From contig NC_087063.1 in the NCBI RefSeq assembly GCF_963678635.1, forward strand, positions 28,964,599 through 29,028,598: a stretch of DNA of 64,000 nt, in the 5' to 3' direction. Shown piece by piece: positions 12,106 to 22,800 of the stretch; the first letter of the stretch is position 1, and each line of letters starts with the position of its first letter. Made by a program: the position numbers and the translations under genes. The DNA comes from Symsagittifera roscoffensis (taxonomy: Eukaryota > Xenacoelomorpha > Acoela > Convolutidae). The notes under the pieces were generated by a model. That model was not told the origin of the DNA. It worked only from the letters and a program-made list of their open reading frames with translations, and did no database searches.

Positions 12106-13450
12106 CTAGAAATCCGTGAAAGTCGGTAAACAACTTCTGAATGGAGGAGGGTACGTGCTGCCCGGTGATTCAATTGATTTTTTCAACAGGTGCCAAATAA
12201 AACATTTTATTCCGATTCATTGCAAGCGTAAGAAGATTCCGAAAATTTTTCTCTGAGTTTCTATCGCTTTGGGTATATTAACAAAAAAACTAATTTGGGT
12301 ATCGTTGCAAATAAGTTTGCTGTATGATGTGTTTGTCTTTCTTTTCATTTTTCTAAAAATTCAATTATCCAACAGTATTTTTTCCAGTTTTTTGTGAATA
12401 AGCGCTCCAAAATGTTTAAGTTGTTGTTGTTCCGACTTTCGTAAGAAAAGTAACAGGAAGTTTGTGCTCGGGTGGGTTTTTTTCTTCCGACAAATTTCGC
12501 CTTGTTAACAAGCCATTTTTGAAAAAAAAAGTTATCATTTAACAGGTATTGTTAATCTGAGCTTAAAATTGAAAAAAAAATGCCTCTGATCATTTTTCGT
12601 AAAATTTTGGGGGTTTAAAATTGCCATTTTTGCGTATATGTGACTAATAGTTCGCGCTATTAACGCGTGAGCGGAGATTTAATCAAACTTAGAAATCGCT
12701 GCAAATTGGTCGAAGGAAACTTAATTGCCATAATGATTCGTTACTAGAAGCGAAATCTATCACTTTGTTTTTTTTATGACGTATTATATAGCCCATTGTA
12801 TTATATTGCCCATTGTATTATATCGCCCATTTTTGTTTTGTTGATCATGGTAATACAATAATCTGTGGCATTTTGTTTTTCCAATTTTTCTCAACAAAAT
12901 TGATCGACTTTTCAATACTTTGCATGTAATGTTAAGCAAAACAAGCCAGCAAAAGCAAAAGTAGTTCTATTAGTCCAACTCAAAGGCATAGTTTTGTTAA
13001 AGCAAACTTGAGGCGAGCTTGAAGAGAAAACTATGCACGCTTGTTTCTTTTGACTGTCTGCCAATGTTAGGTTCTGTTTCCACTTCCGTTCATCTTTTTA
13101 AAATCGGGTGAGATTTTGTGTTATGCTGGAAAGTAACTGCTTAAATTTTTCACACTGAGTCGGAACTGAGCTTTACAAAAATGAAACTTCAAAACAAACA
13201 TAGCATGAGACGTTAGCAGACAAAAAAGAGACGAAATCCAGCGATCAAAAAACTATTTGTTCTAAAAAAGTTTACAAAAAATTACTCTACCAATTTTTTT
13301 ACCTGGGTCTTAACGAATGGAATTGGAATGGAATTGTCAGCATTAAAGTACCATTCAAGCAAAGTGTATTAAGCGGTCAATACTTAGACCAACAACACTT
13401 TTGTAGACTTTCGTTCATCAGAAAACAAATATGTTGTCAAAATATGAACT
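12106..13450. repeat. Dispersed repeat family, unit 3
   Basis: Near-identical to unit 1 over about 830 bp at an offset of about 3,060 bp (compare 9601-9890 with 12661-12950, which are the same apart from single differences). It lacks roughly 245 bp present near the start of unit 1: the text jumps from the ACTTCTGA word directly to ATGGAGGAGGGTACGTG. With the gag fragment on its left it forms the second half of a tandem duplication of about 3.3 kb. Confidence 0.85.
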
Positions 13451-14340
13451 AGAAATCCGTGGAACTCGGAAAACAACTTCTGAATAAAGTTTATGCTGTG
13501 AAAAGCGGAATAAAATTATCGCTTGACAAGCTGAGCCAAAACCACTAAAAACTACACGGACCCTAATAAACCGACAATGCAGTTTCTTCAGAAAAAATCT
13601 AAAGTACTGGCATAACATCTAAAGTGTACGGTAACAGCATTAGAGTGTACCTAAATCAAAAGCCTACTTCAATAATTTTGAAGTATACATAGTCCAATAA
13701 TTGACTTCAATAGTTAAAAATACGAACTATTTGTCATCACGTGAATGGAGCAGGGTACGTGCTGCCCGGTGATTCAATTGATTTTTTCAACAGGTGCCAA
13801 ATAAAACATTTTATTCCGATTTTAACAAGTGCCCCAAAAAAAAACACTTTTTATACCGTTTCATTGCAAGCGTAAAAAGATCCCGAAAAATTTTCTCTGC
13901 GTTTCTATCGTTTTTCATGATATTTTTTGACTTAAAAATGATTCGAACATCGCTGCAAATAAGTTTGCTGTAAGATGTGTTTGTCTTTCTTTTCATTTTT
14001 CTTCAACCATATAAATAGTATTTTTTCCAGTTTTTGGTGAATACGCCGACTTTCCTAGCAAAAGTAACGGAAAACTAGTGCTCGGGTGGGTTTTTTTCTT
14101 CTGACAAATTTCGACTGGTTAACTAGCCATTTTTAAAGAAAAAATTTTTATATCATTTAACAGGTATTGTTATTCTGAGCTTAAAAATGAAAAACAAAAT
14201 TGCCTGTGATCATATTTCGTAAAACTTTGGGGGTTTAAAATTGCCATTTTTGCATATATGTGACTAATAATTCGCGCTATTAACGCATGAGCGGAGATAT
14301 AAACAGCATTAATTTGTATATCGTCCGATACTTTATTTCA
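13451..14340. repeat. Dispersed repeat family, unit 4
   Basis: Starts again with AGAAATCCGTGGAACTCGG and keeps the landmark order (GGTACGTGCTGCCC at about 13754, CGGGTGGG near 14083, GGGGGTTTAAAATTGCCAT near 14229, the ATTAACGCATGAGCGGAGAT word near 14279). Internal deletions shorten it. No coding capacity is seen. Confidence 0.75.
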
Positions 14341-16990
14341 AAAACTCTAAAGTGTACATGGTCCAATTGCTTACTTCAAAATTTAAAAAGACAAAACATT
14401 TTTTACGTGAATGGAGGAGGGTACGTGTTGCCCAGTGATTCAAGTGATTCAGGTGACAAAAAAAATTATAATCCAATTTGTCATTGCAAGCGTAAAATTA
14501 ATCTGCAAAATTTTCCCTGCGTTTTTGTCGCTTTTCATGATACTTTTAACGTGGAAGTAAATTGGCTATCGCTGCAAAAAAGTTTTCTGTATTAAGTGTT
14601 TGAATTTTTCTTCAATTTTTTTTCTAAAATTCAAATATCCAATAATGTTTCATTCCAAATTTTGGCGAGTATGCGCTTGGAAATTTTGTATTTTTATTTG
14701 TTCCGACTTCTGAAGAAACGGAAATATTTGTGCTCGGCGTGGTTTTTTTATTCAGTCAATTTTCGCCGACCGAAATCATATATTTCAAGAAAATTTTTTT
14801 CATTCTTTAATGAAGTTATCAACATCTTGAGTTCAAATGTAAAAGAATATTTTGGCTCTGATATATTTTTTGAAAAAAGCTGGTGGCTTGAAAATTTCCA
14901 AATTGGTCATGTTCTGGACTAAATTATGTGGGCTTTGAAGAGGTTATGCTGAGAGCGTAACGCGAATTATTTATGCGTTTTGAATTATCCCGCACAACAA
15001 ACTCGTTCCAAATTGATTTGAGGCTAGCTAATCGGTCGTATTATTTTTGTAGGAGTTTGATTTTGTCCAAAAATTAATAGATTTTTAATATTTTCTTTTC
15101 TTCTGTTTGCCTTTATTACAATAATTGTTGAATATGCCTAAATGAAAGTTATAGTTCAGGTTCATTTATCACACCTTGCAGATAGAAAAACACGCTAATT
15201 TGAAAAAAAATCTCGAAACATTCTGTGCTACTTGCACAGTAACTGACTATCCTTGTTTACTTCTGGAAACTGAAAGACTTTCTTTTTTTTTAGTTATCTT
15301 CGAAAATTGGTGTAAAGTTAGCACTTAAACTAATAGCTGATAAGGTTGAGTAGCTAAAAGGTTTCTTAACGAATTAACACTTATCGTGTTTCAACAGAAT
15401 CGTGTAACCATTAGTTGAGTTAAGTTTATCGTGTAACCTATCGTGTAACCATTATCGTGAAGTTTATCGTGTAGCTTATCGTGTAACCATTAGTTGAGTT
15501 AAGTTTTTTTTGTAAAAAAAGGACCCATTTTGATACTCAATCTGCAATACAATCATTTTAGCGCATTTTTTTTGTTTGAATTAAGGTTGGGTTCATACGA
15601 CCCTCCTAGAAATTTGAATCAAAGAACCCGCCCTAGGGGAAAAAGGGCTAAAATTGTTTTTTCTAAAATCAATCTACTGTTTCCAATTTTCGCCTATTAC
15701 GAGTTGTCGCAACAAGACAGTGTAAAGATAAATTGTGAAAAATGATTGAGTATCATCTTTTTATTTATTATCCAATGATGGTAGTTCATATTGAGTTTTT
15801 GTCTTCAGCGGCTCACGATATCTGAGGATACCAAGGTAGTGAGGGGCAAGGAGGTGGAGAGGGAAAAGACAATGTGATGAGTGTGAACAAATGGGACCAG
15901 GGATGTTCACTAATAAGTTATTTTCATTTTTTCCGAATAATTTTTTTGTTCGCAACTTTGAAGAAAACGGAATAATTATGCTCGGTGTGGTTTTTTTATT
16001 CAGTCAATTTTCGCCTATCGAAGTAATAGTTTTCAACAAAAACTTTTTATACCCCATTGAAGATATCGATTTTCTGAGTTCAAATTATTTTTCCGATTTT
16101 TTTTGTAAAGTCTGCGGGTTTGAAAATTGCCATATTGGCCATGTACTGGACTAAATTATGCGCGCATTGAAGAGTTTATTCAAAAAGCTGATAGGGTAAC
16201 CTGAATTCATTAGCGTGGTGAATTTTATACCGCACAACAAAATCGTTCCAAATTGAATAGGGGCTAGCAAATTGGTCGTTTTAACTACGACTTAAGACTT
16301 TACACTTAGTTATTGTCCAAAATGTATAGGTTTTCAATATTTTTTTTTCAACAAACACTATTCGATATGAATTAAGAGACAGTCGGAACATTCATGGTTT
16401 TGCTCTGATATACGAGCAGTCTCGATCCAATTTTCGTAACGAAAGTAATGGAATACTTGTGCTCGGGGTCGTTTTTTTTTTTCAGACAAAATTTCGACTT
16501 TTAACTGGCCATTTTGTCCGAATTTTTAATATTATTTAAAAGGTTTTGTTGCCCTGGGCTTAATTTTAAAAAATTGTTTCACCTGTGATCATTTTTCGTA
16601 ATTTTATGGGGGTTTAAAGATTGCCATTTTGGCTTATTTGGGACAATTAACGCGCGATATAATTCGACTTATTAACGCGTGTGCAGAGATTTACTCCAAT
16701 TTAAAAATCGTTCCAAATTGGTCAAAGGAAGCTTAATTGTCATAATTAGTTTGTTACTAGAAGCGAAATCTACACTTTTGTTTTTTATATGGCCATTGGG
16801 GGGATGTTTTTCCCGAAAATTTCAAATAAAACAGAAAAAATTTTGTTTTATGACATTCAATTTTTTCATTTTTTACTGACCATAGATTTTAAAAGGCAGT
16901 CGAATTATTCAGGGCTTTGCCGTGAAAGGAGCAGTATTGTTTTTTTCAAAACAACTTGTGGCGAATTATAATTGTTAGCAACTCTTATAT
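14341..16990. repeat. Diverged copies of the same repeat family
   Basis: At least three older partial copies can be followed by landmark words: GAATGGAGGAGGGTACGTGTTGCCC at about 14410-14430, TGCTCGGCGTGG near 14730, TGCTCGGTGTGG near 15980, TGCTCGGGGTCG near 16460, and TTGGTCATGTTCTGGACTAAATTATG (14907) against TTGGCCATGTACTGGACTAAATTATG (16137). The 108- and 87-codon plus-strand frames at 14596-14922 and 15891-16154 are both parts of this repeat and end with the same residues, so they are repeat-derived frames rather than genes. Confidence 0.65.
15380..15508 (+). repeat. Short tandem repeat of TTATCGTGTAACC
   Basis: The 13-bp word and close variants occur six or more times. A 27-bp segment starting CGTGTAACCATTAGTTGAG is present twice, at 15401-15427 and 15480-15506. 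Local replication slippage is the simplest origin. Confidence 0.75.
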
Positions 16991-18124
16991 AGTCGTTCTT
17001 AGATATCAACGAAAAGTTTGAGCCCTATGTGGTGACTTTGAGGCTGACTATTGTGACATTTTACTTATACATTTTCGGGTACAGTTTTTTAAATTTGACT
17101 CTGGTAATAAATTTCAAAAAAAGTGCCCAAAAATGGCAATTTTTTCCAAAAAAAATACCCTGCGCGCAGACATTTTTGCCGAATCAGCTCTGCTCGAAAT
17201 TGCTATTTGAATAGCCTATAAAAGAGTAGTATTCTCCAAAATGCATTTTTGCTCCTTCGGAAAAACTGCTTGGCACGCATTGTCTTTTATATTTTCTGTC
17301 TTCTCAGCTGACCTCTTGATGTTTTCACAGAAGTTCATTGGAAATCATTCAGTCATTTCTTAGATTTTCTGAGGACTACTTAACCTTCGGATTAGTTAGT
17401 TTTACCCCGTTCTGTTGATTAGTCGCTAGGAAACAAACTTACAGCTTGTTGAAACGAATGTATAATAGAGTGATTAAATCATATTCAACAAAATGAGCTA
17501 AGAAGCAATTGAATAACGTTTTGAGAAGGCAACTATTGTTGAGTAATTTTCATTTACTTTTTGGGTGCAAACACAATTACACCTGGAAACAACCCATCCA
17601 GGGTACAATGCAGCTTCATCTAATCGAATCTTTACTGTCGTCATATGGAGTTCTCATCCCCATTTCACTTTTAATTCCGAACACTAGTATATTCAGCTGA
17701 ATATCATTGTCCGTTAAAGACGCGGTTTGGAAACTTTTTGCTAACAGGAGGACACGGCATACCAAAGGCAACTATACCGAAAGCTTTTGGGGTACAAAGC
17801 GGAACCAAAAAAAACAATCATGGTTGCAATCGCTACCAGATATTTAATTCTAATATGTACTAAGCTGCAACTTTTTTTTGATTTTTCGATTTGTAAGAGG
17901 TCGCAGTCTACACATTTGTTGGAATCGTCGTCTGAAGGCAGAGAAAAGATAAAACAAGCTGCATAAACACAAAGAGAACTTAACCTGACTGTTTGGGCAT
18001 GGTTGGGTAATTTTACTTCCTAGCAATCAACATTTTTCCAGGTAAAACGTTCAACTCTGTTTTATAAAATAAACGTGGTATGATAACTCGGATTGGGTGT
18101 TCGGCTTATATTCCACCAATTCGA
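16991..18124. other. Non-coding interval
   Basis: AT-rich sequence with frames no longer than about 63 codons and no recognisable motif. I see no RNA gene or known repeat in it. Confidence 0.5.
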
Positions 18125-18450
18125 TAAAAAAATGGCTGTTTTGAGCGACTCGGCACAAATTGGCTATATTTCGACCGACTCCGCCAAAGTTTTCGACTGT
18201 GTTCGACTCCGCCAAAGTGTTCGACTGTGTTCGATGGAAGCCAACTATGTTTTGACCGACTCGACCCAAGTCGGCTATATTTTGATCGACTCGATCGAGA
18301 TAAATTCTGTTCGACTGTGTTGGACACAAGCCAGCTATGTTTCCACGACTCGACTCAAAGTGGCTATGTTTCGACCAACTCGACCGAACAAAAATGTGTT
18401 CGATTGTGTTCGACACAAATCATCTATGTTTTGACCAACTCATCTTTCGA
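18125..18450. repeat. Degenerate 30-bp-period minisatellite, about 10 units
   Basis: Successive units begin TTTTGACCGACTCGACC or TTCGACTGTGTTCGAC and end in a GCTATG/GCTATA-like word, at a spacing of 29-30 bp. Because the period is a multiple of three and stop words are absent from the unit, frames on both strands stay open (113 codons plus, 121 codons minus). The apparent proteins are a by-product of the repeat. Two unit types (GACCGACTCG and GTGTTCGAC) are interspersed. The unit is rich in the self-complementary word TCGA. Confidence 0.85.
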
Positions 18451-19804
18451 ATTTGACATCACACCATATTTGATCTGAATGTTTCAGTCAGCGGAAATTT
18501 GAATGCCACTTCGATTTTTTAAAATCAATTTTGGAGCTACTTTCGTAAATGGCCGACTAGCAAGGTAAAACACATTCTGAAAACAGTGCTCATTAAACAT
18601 TATCACTCCACGACTTACGACAGCATGCAAAATTTGCCAGAAAATAGTTTTGAGTAGTATTAAATGTTAAATGAAACAAATAAAAAAGATTTCAAAGATC
18701 TCGTGAAAAAACAAAATGATGCCAGGCTTTAGCGAAAGTTTTTTTTACTTGGTTTTGCTGGAAAAAAAATGTTGTTATCTTTTTGGAACGTATTAGCAAC
18801 TAAGAGATTGTCGATAGGAGTTTCAATTTATCCTCAAAAGCCCGGTTAAACTTTTCCTTTGACAGGTGTTGTCGAGTTCTATTTGAATTTATTTTTTTGT
18901 TCATTTTTCTCTTTTGTAGCCTGAATTACACAACGAAAAATTGTTAGGTATTTTAATTAAGTTAATTTTAATATAATTCCAAAAGTTCAGACGTGGACAA
19001 AATCAGTTGAAGTTAAATTCAGATCATTGTTATATCATGGTTAATGAAAGCATTACTGTTAAAATCAATATACATACTTTATTTATCTCGAATTTTAGTT
19101 GATGTAAATTTATTTGTTTGGTGTCCGGCAAATAAAACGGCATTTTTAAGACAAAAATTTGTTCTTGATTTAAAGAAGTCAGTTTAATTTGCAAAACTCA
19201 TCATGTGCACGTTTTTTTTTCAATTTAAGCTCGAAAGATGCATGTACTTGAAATGAAACGTATATTGAACAGAACTTCATTGAAATTGTATCACCAAAAC
19301 TGTTAAAGGATTTTTGTTCAATTTGCTTTTCTCTCTAGCTTTTCATCGGAATACAATGGAGAAAAAAACAGGTAGTCTAATTGTCTTGTCGTAATATTTT
19401 ACTGTCGTCATATTTGCCTTGTAACCTTTTCTTACAGATAAAGAAGGATACCTCGCCAAATCAATTATTTGTCTGGTATTTCCGAGCAAGTGTTAGAGAT
19501 ACTTTGAATGGATGCAAAGTCTAAGTGAAATTATACACAATAACGTTCTTCATGAAACTAACCTCGAAATGCTCGTTTTCGGTTATGATATGTAGTATTT
19601 GATTGAGTGTAAGTTTGATACTTGGGTCCTATCACGTTATTACAGATGGATCCCTGTTGGAACAGTACGCTTTCAACTTTCAGAAAATGAAATTTTGTGC
19701 GTTTTTTACTCTGTTTTTGGTTCAATCTATGATACACACTTTCGAAACATGTTTTAGAGGGATCCAGCTATAACTTTTTTTGATTGTTCATGAAATTGAT
19801 CGTT
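18451..19804. other. Downstream region of the SecA-like gene
   Basis: AT-rich with no frame worth reporting. It is the 3' side of the minus-strand SecA-like gene. I did not find a convincing AATAAA within the first several hundred bases after its stop; the nearest minus-strand AATAAA is around 19080, so the 3' end of the transcript is not located. Confidence 0.45.
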
Positions 19805-22800
19805 TTATGTCTGTTTTGCTGTATTATGGGCTTTCGTTATCATCATTGCCAGGTCGTAGGTTCTTCTACCCTTTACGTTTTCCCTTATTTCACTGTAGTT
19901 TGATTTTTGTTCAATCTGTGACTTCTCCAATTGGAACTTCCTATCGAGATCTTCTCCCTGACATTCATAGGCAAAGCACAATTGCGTATAGCGGTTCTTT
20001 TCAAAGCTTTTAATATCGAGTTGATATTCTAATTCTTGCAAGACCTTCGAATCGGATTTTAACTCTGCGACAGTGGGGGTTATGCTCAAATGTTCCGTAA
20101 GCATGTTTCCTAGAGCTTGTCGTGGATTCGTACTTTTTTCAAAGCTTTCAAGCAGCCGAATATTGTATGTTTTGATGATTTCGGAGCTCGAATGAAGTCT
20201 CAACATGGTTGGATTCTTTTCTATTTTGCTTATTTTGGAGTCGATTACTCGAAGTCCGTCCTCTGTTTTTACGATATCAAATTTTGCATCTCTCAGCGTG
20301 GCTTGAGCGCATTCTATGAAATCTATTCTATCTTGTTCACATGCATAGACACCCTTTACTACAGCAGACGCTAACAAAGAAGATTGCAGCCCTAAATCAT
20401 TCGGAAAGTTCATGAAGATTGACTGTCTTTTTGTTGTAACCTCAAATGAGTCCCGATAACTAACTCTTGTCAGACTAAGTCTAGTCACATCGAGTTCTTT
20501 CGCTCTCACAGAAATTGTTCCATCCATTTGCGCATTTGCTTGATTTCCTCGTAACTTTTTGTGCAGGTTCAATTCAGCTCCAGAACTCACACAAGCACGC
20601 AATTCAGTATTCGTTCGGAGCGCAGCTGTGAATTGCTCTCTCGTAACTTTTACGTCGTTATTTGCGAAGGCTTCAATAATGCAAGTTGACTTGGAACCAG
20701 AAGAAGTTACGTACAGCTGAGTTTCTTTGTCGAAAAAGACTGCCTTTGTTTCTGTGTTACTTTCCTTTCCAACTTCCATAACAAGCTCACCGTCCAATGT
20801 TTTGATTTGAAGGTTAGTTTTGGCAATCTCTGCGGCTCCTTGAAGAGCGATGGCTCCTACAGGAAAACCATAATCAACCATTTCAGCGTAGAGATCCGGA
20901 CTCTTCGTAGTTTCTAGCAGCTTTATCATTTCATCGCTATAGCATGCGTGAATTATTTTTGAAATGCAATCATCAGAAACGTCGTAGCTCTCAAGAGTTT
21001 CCCTAGAACTATTAACTTTCATTTTCAGTTTCTCGAACTGGAGTCGCTGGTTTCCAATCTGGCGCTCCTCGTATAGTTGTTTGGTTTTCGAATAAACCAA
21101 CTTAACCGCGAAGCTCATCGCCATCTCTGCAGCCGGTTTCACAATGTCTTGGGCGAACTCGTGGCTTACGTACTTCGCAAGATGATCTTTACAATCCTGG
21201 ATAAATTTAGAAGCCATTTCTTGCGCAGTGATATGTGTTGTTGACGCGTCAGTTATAGCATCAGTTTGTTCTGCTTCTTCTGAAATGCGTCTAAATTTTG
21301 ACTCAATATTGCTGATTTTTTTCTGAACCTCGATAATTATAAGGCTGGAATCGAGAGCCAATTTTCCGAATTTGAAACCTTTTTGAATTAACGCAAATGT
21401 GCTATTGACTTCTGACGAAACTCCTCTTCCCTTTGCGGACGAGTGCTGCATTCCCTTCTGAACCAAAGAAAATGCTCGGGGAGCAAAATTTGATACTTGT
21501 GAATACATTTTCTTGATTTTATTGCTGCTTTCAAACACATCTCTTATAGTTTGGTCAAGATGTTCTTGTGTTCGACTGGGTCCTAGTCTGTCAAAGTTCT
21601 TCTCGATTTCCGACTTAAGCTTCGAAAAGTCTCTCTTCTCAATTAAAAATTGGACGCCGTTTCTCATCTGCTCCTCGCATTTGTTTGCCACAACATCGGA
21701 AAATCGTGATGTTGCAAAATTAACGGTCGCAACGCAGAGTTTTCTAGCTACATTTGATGCAACAGTTTTGGCCACCACTTTTGCACCCACTGCTTCTGCT
21801 AGTTCCTTTCCTACCAAACGCGCCATGGCTTCACCCCCTATTTTATACCCGAACTTAGACATCTGCGCTCCTCGACTAAAGTACATGCCCAGGCCCAGCG
21901 TACACACAGAGAAAAATAAACTGATAACTTTGTGTTTTGCGTACATTTTCCAACTGAAATGACCAGAATAGAAACACTCCGCCGCAAAAAGTAGGTCTGA
22001 AATTCCCTCGCCAATAACGTTGCTGCCCACCAAAGACATGACACCAGCTGACATGATAGTGATGAACACCCCTAGTGCAATTTGCGCTACACCTATAAGA
22101 ATAATAGGAAGCACCATCTTGAGTTTTTGCCACGGTGTTCGCTTCAAGGATATTATAATAATACCCGTGTAACCACCGCTAACGAATTTGTTAACCTCCG
22201 AAGACAGTGCAGGAGTGCTGAGTCTATTCTCAAAAACTGATTCTAGTGGTTTGAGGTTACTGGTTGGTCTGTCAAATCTCTTCAAGTGGCTTATTGATTG
22301 TTCGAGTCGATCGCATAAATTATCCACAAATTTATCTATATCATCTTCTGCAATTTCATCCTCGTTGAAAAAGCTTTTTACAATTTCTTTTGTCTTTTTG
22401 TCTTCGGATATTTCTTTATTTAAGCTCATTGGCTTGATGCACCCGATATCGACCAGATCATCCCAGAGCTCGAGCCACGGCATGACGGGAAGCTCTATGA
22501 AACGTTTATCGTCAGGTTTTACTCGGAGTTTCTGAAGGCAAGATGCGTAGCTCAGATCTTTCTCAGTACAGCTTTCGAACTCACTTTGGAATTCGGGGTA
22601 GCATTTCAAGTTATAATTTTTGAGTTTTTCGTAATTAACTGTCTGCATTTTTCGTAAATAGTTATTCAATATTCGCTCATACATCATCTCATACATGATA
22701 TCTAATGCGACGTTCTCGTCAACTCCGTCAATTGACAAAAATGAGTCTTTTGTGACTCTGCTAAACTTTTTCAGTGATACATTGTTGGTTAAGATTGCTG

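Noticed and set aside
14596-16154. 108- and 87-codon plus-strand frames as genes
   Set aside because: Both sit at the same position of the same dispersed repeat and end with the same residues (GHVLD); they are repeat-derived.
18093-18434. Open frames of 113 and 121 codons at the minisatellite
   Set aside because: Frames are open on both strands because the 30-bp unit lacks stops; this is a property of the repeat.
18125-18450. CRISPR-like array
   Set aside because: Units are contiguous with no unique spacers and the setting is eukaryotic.
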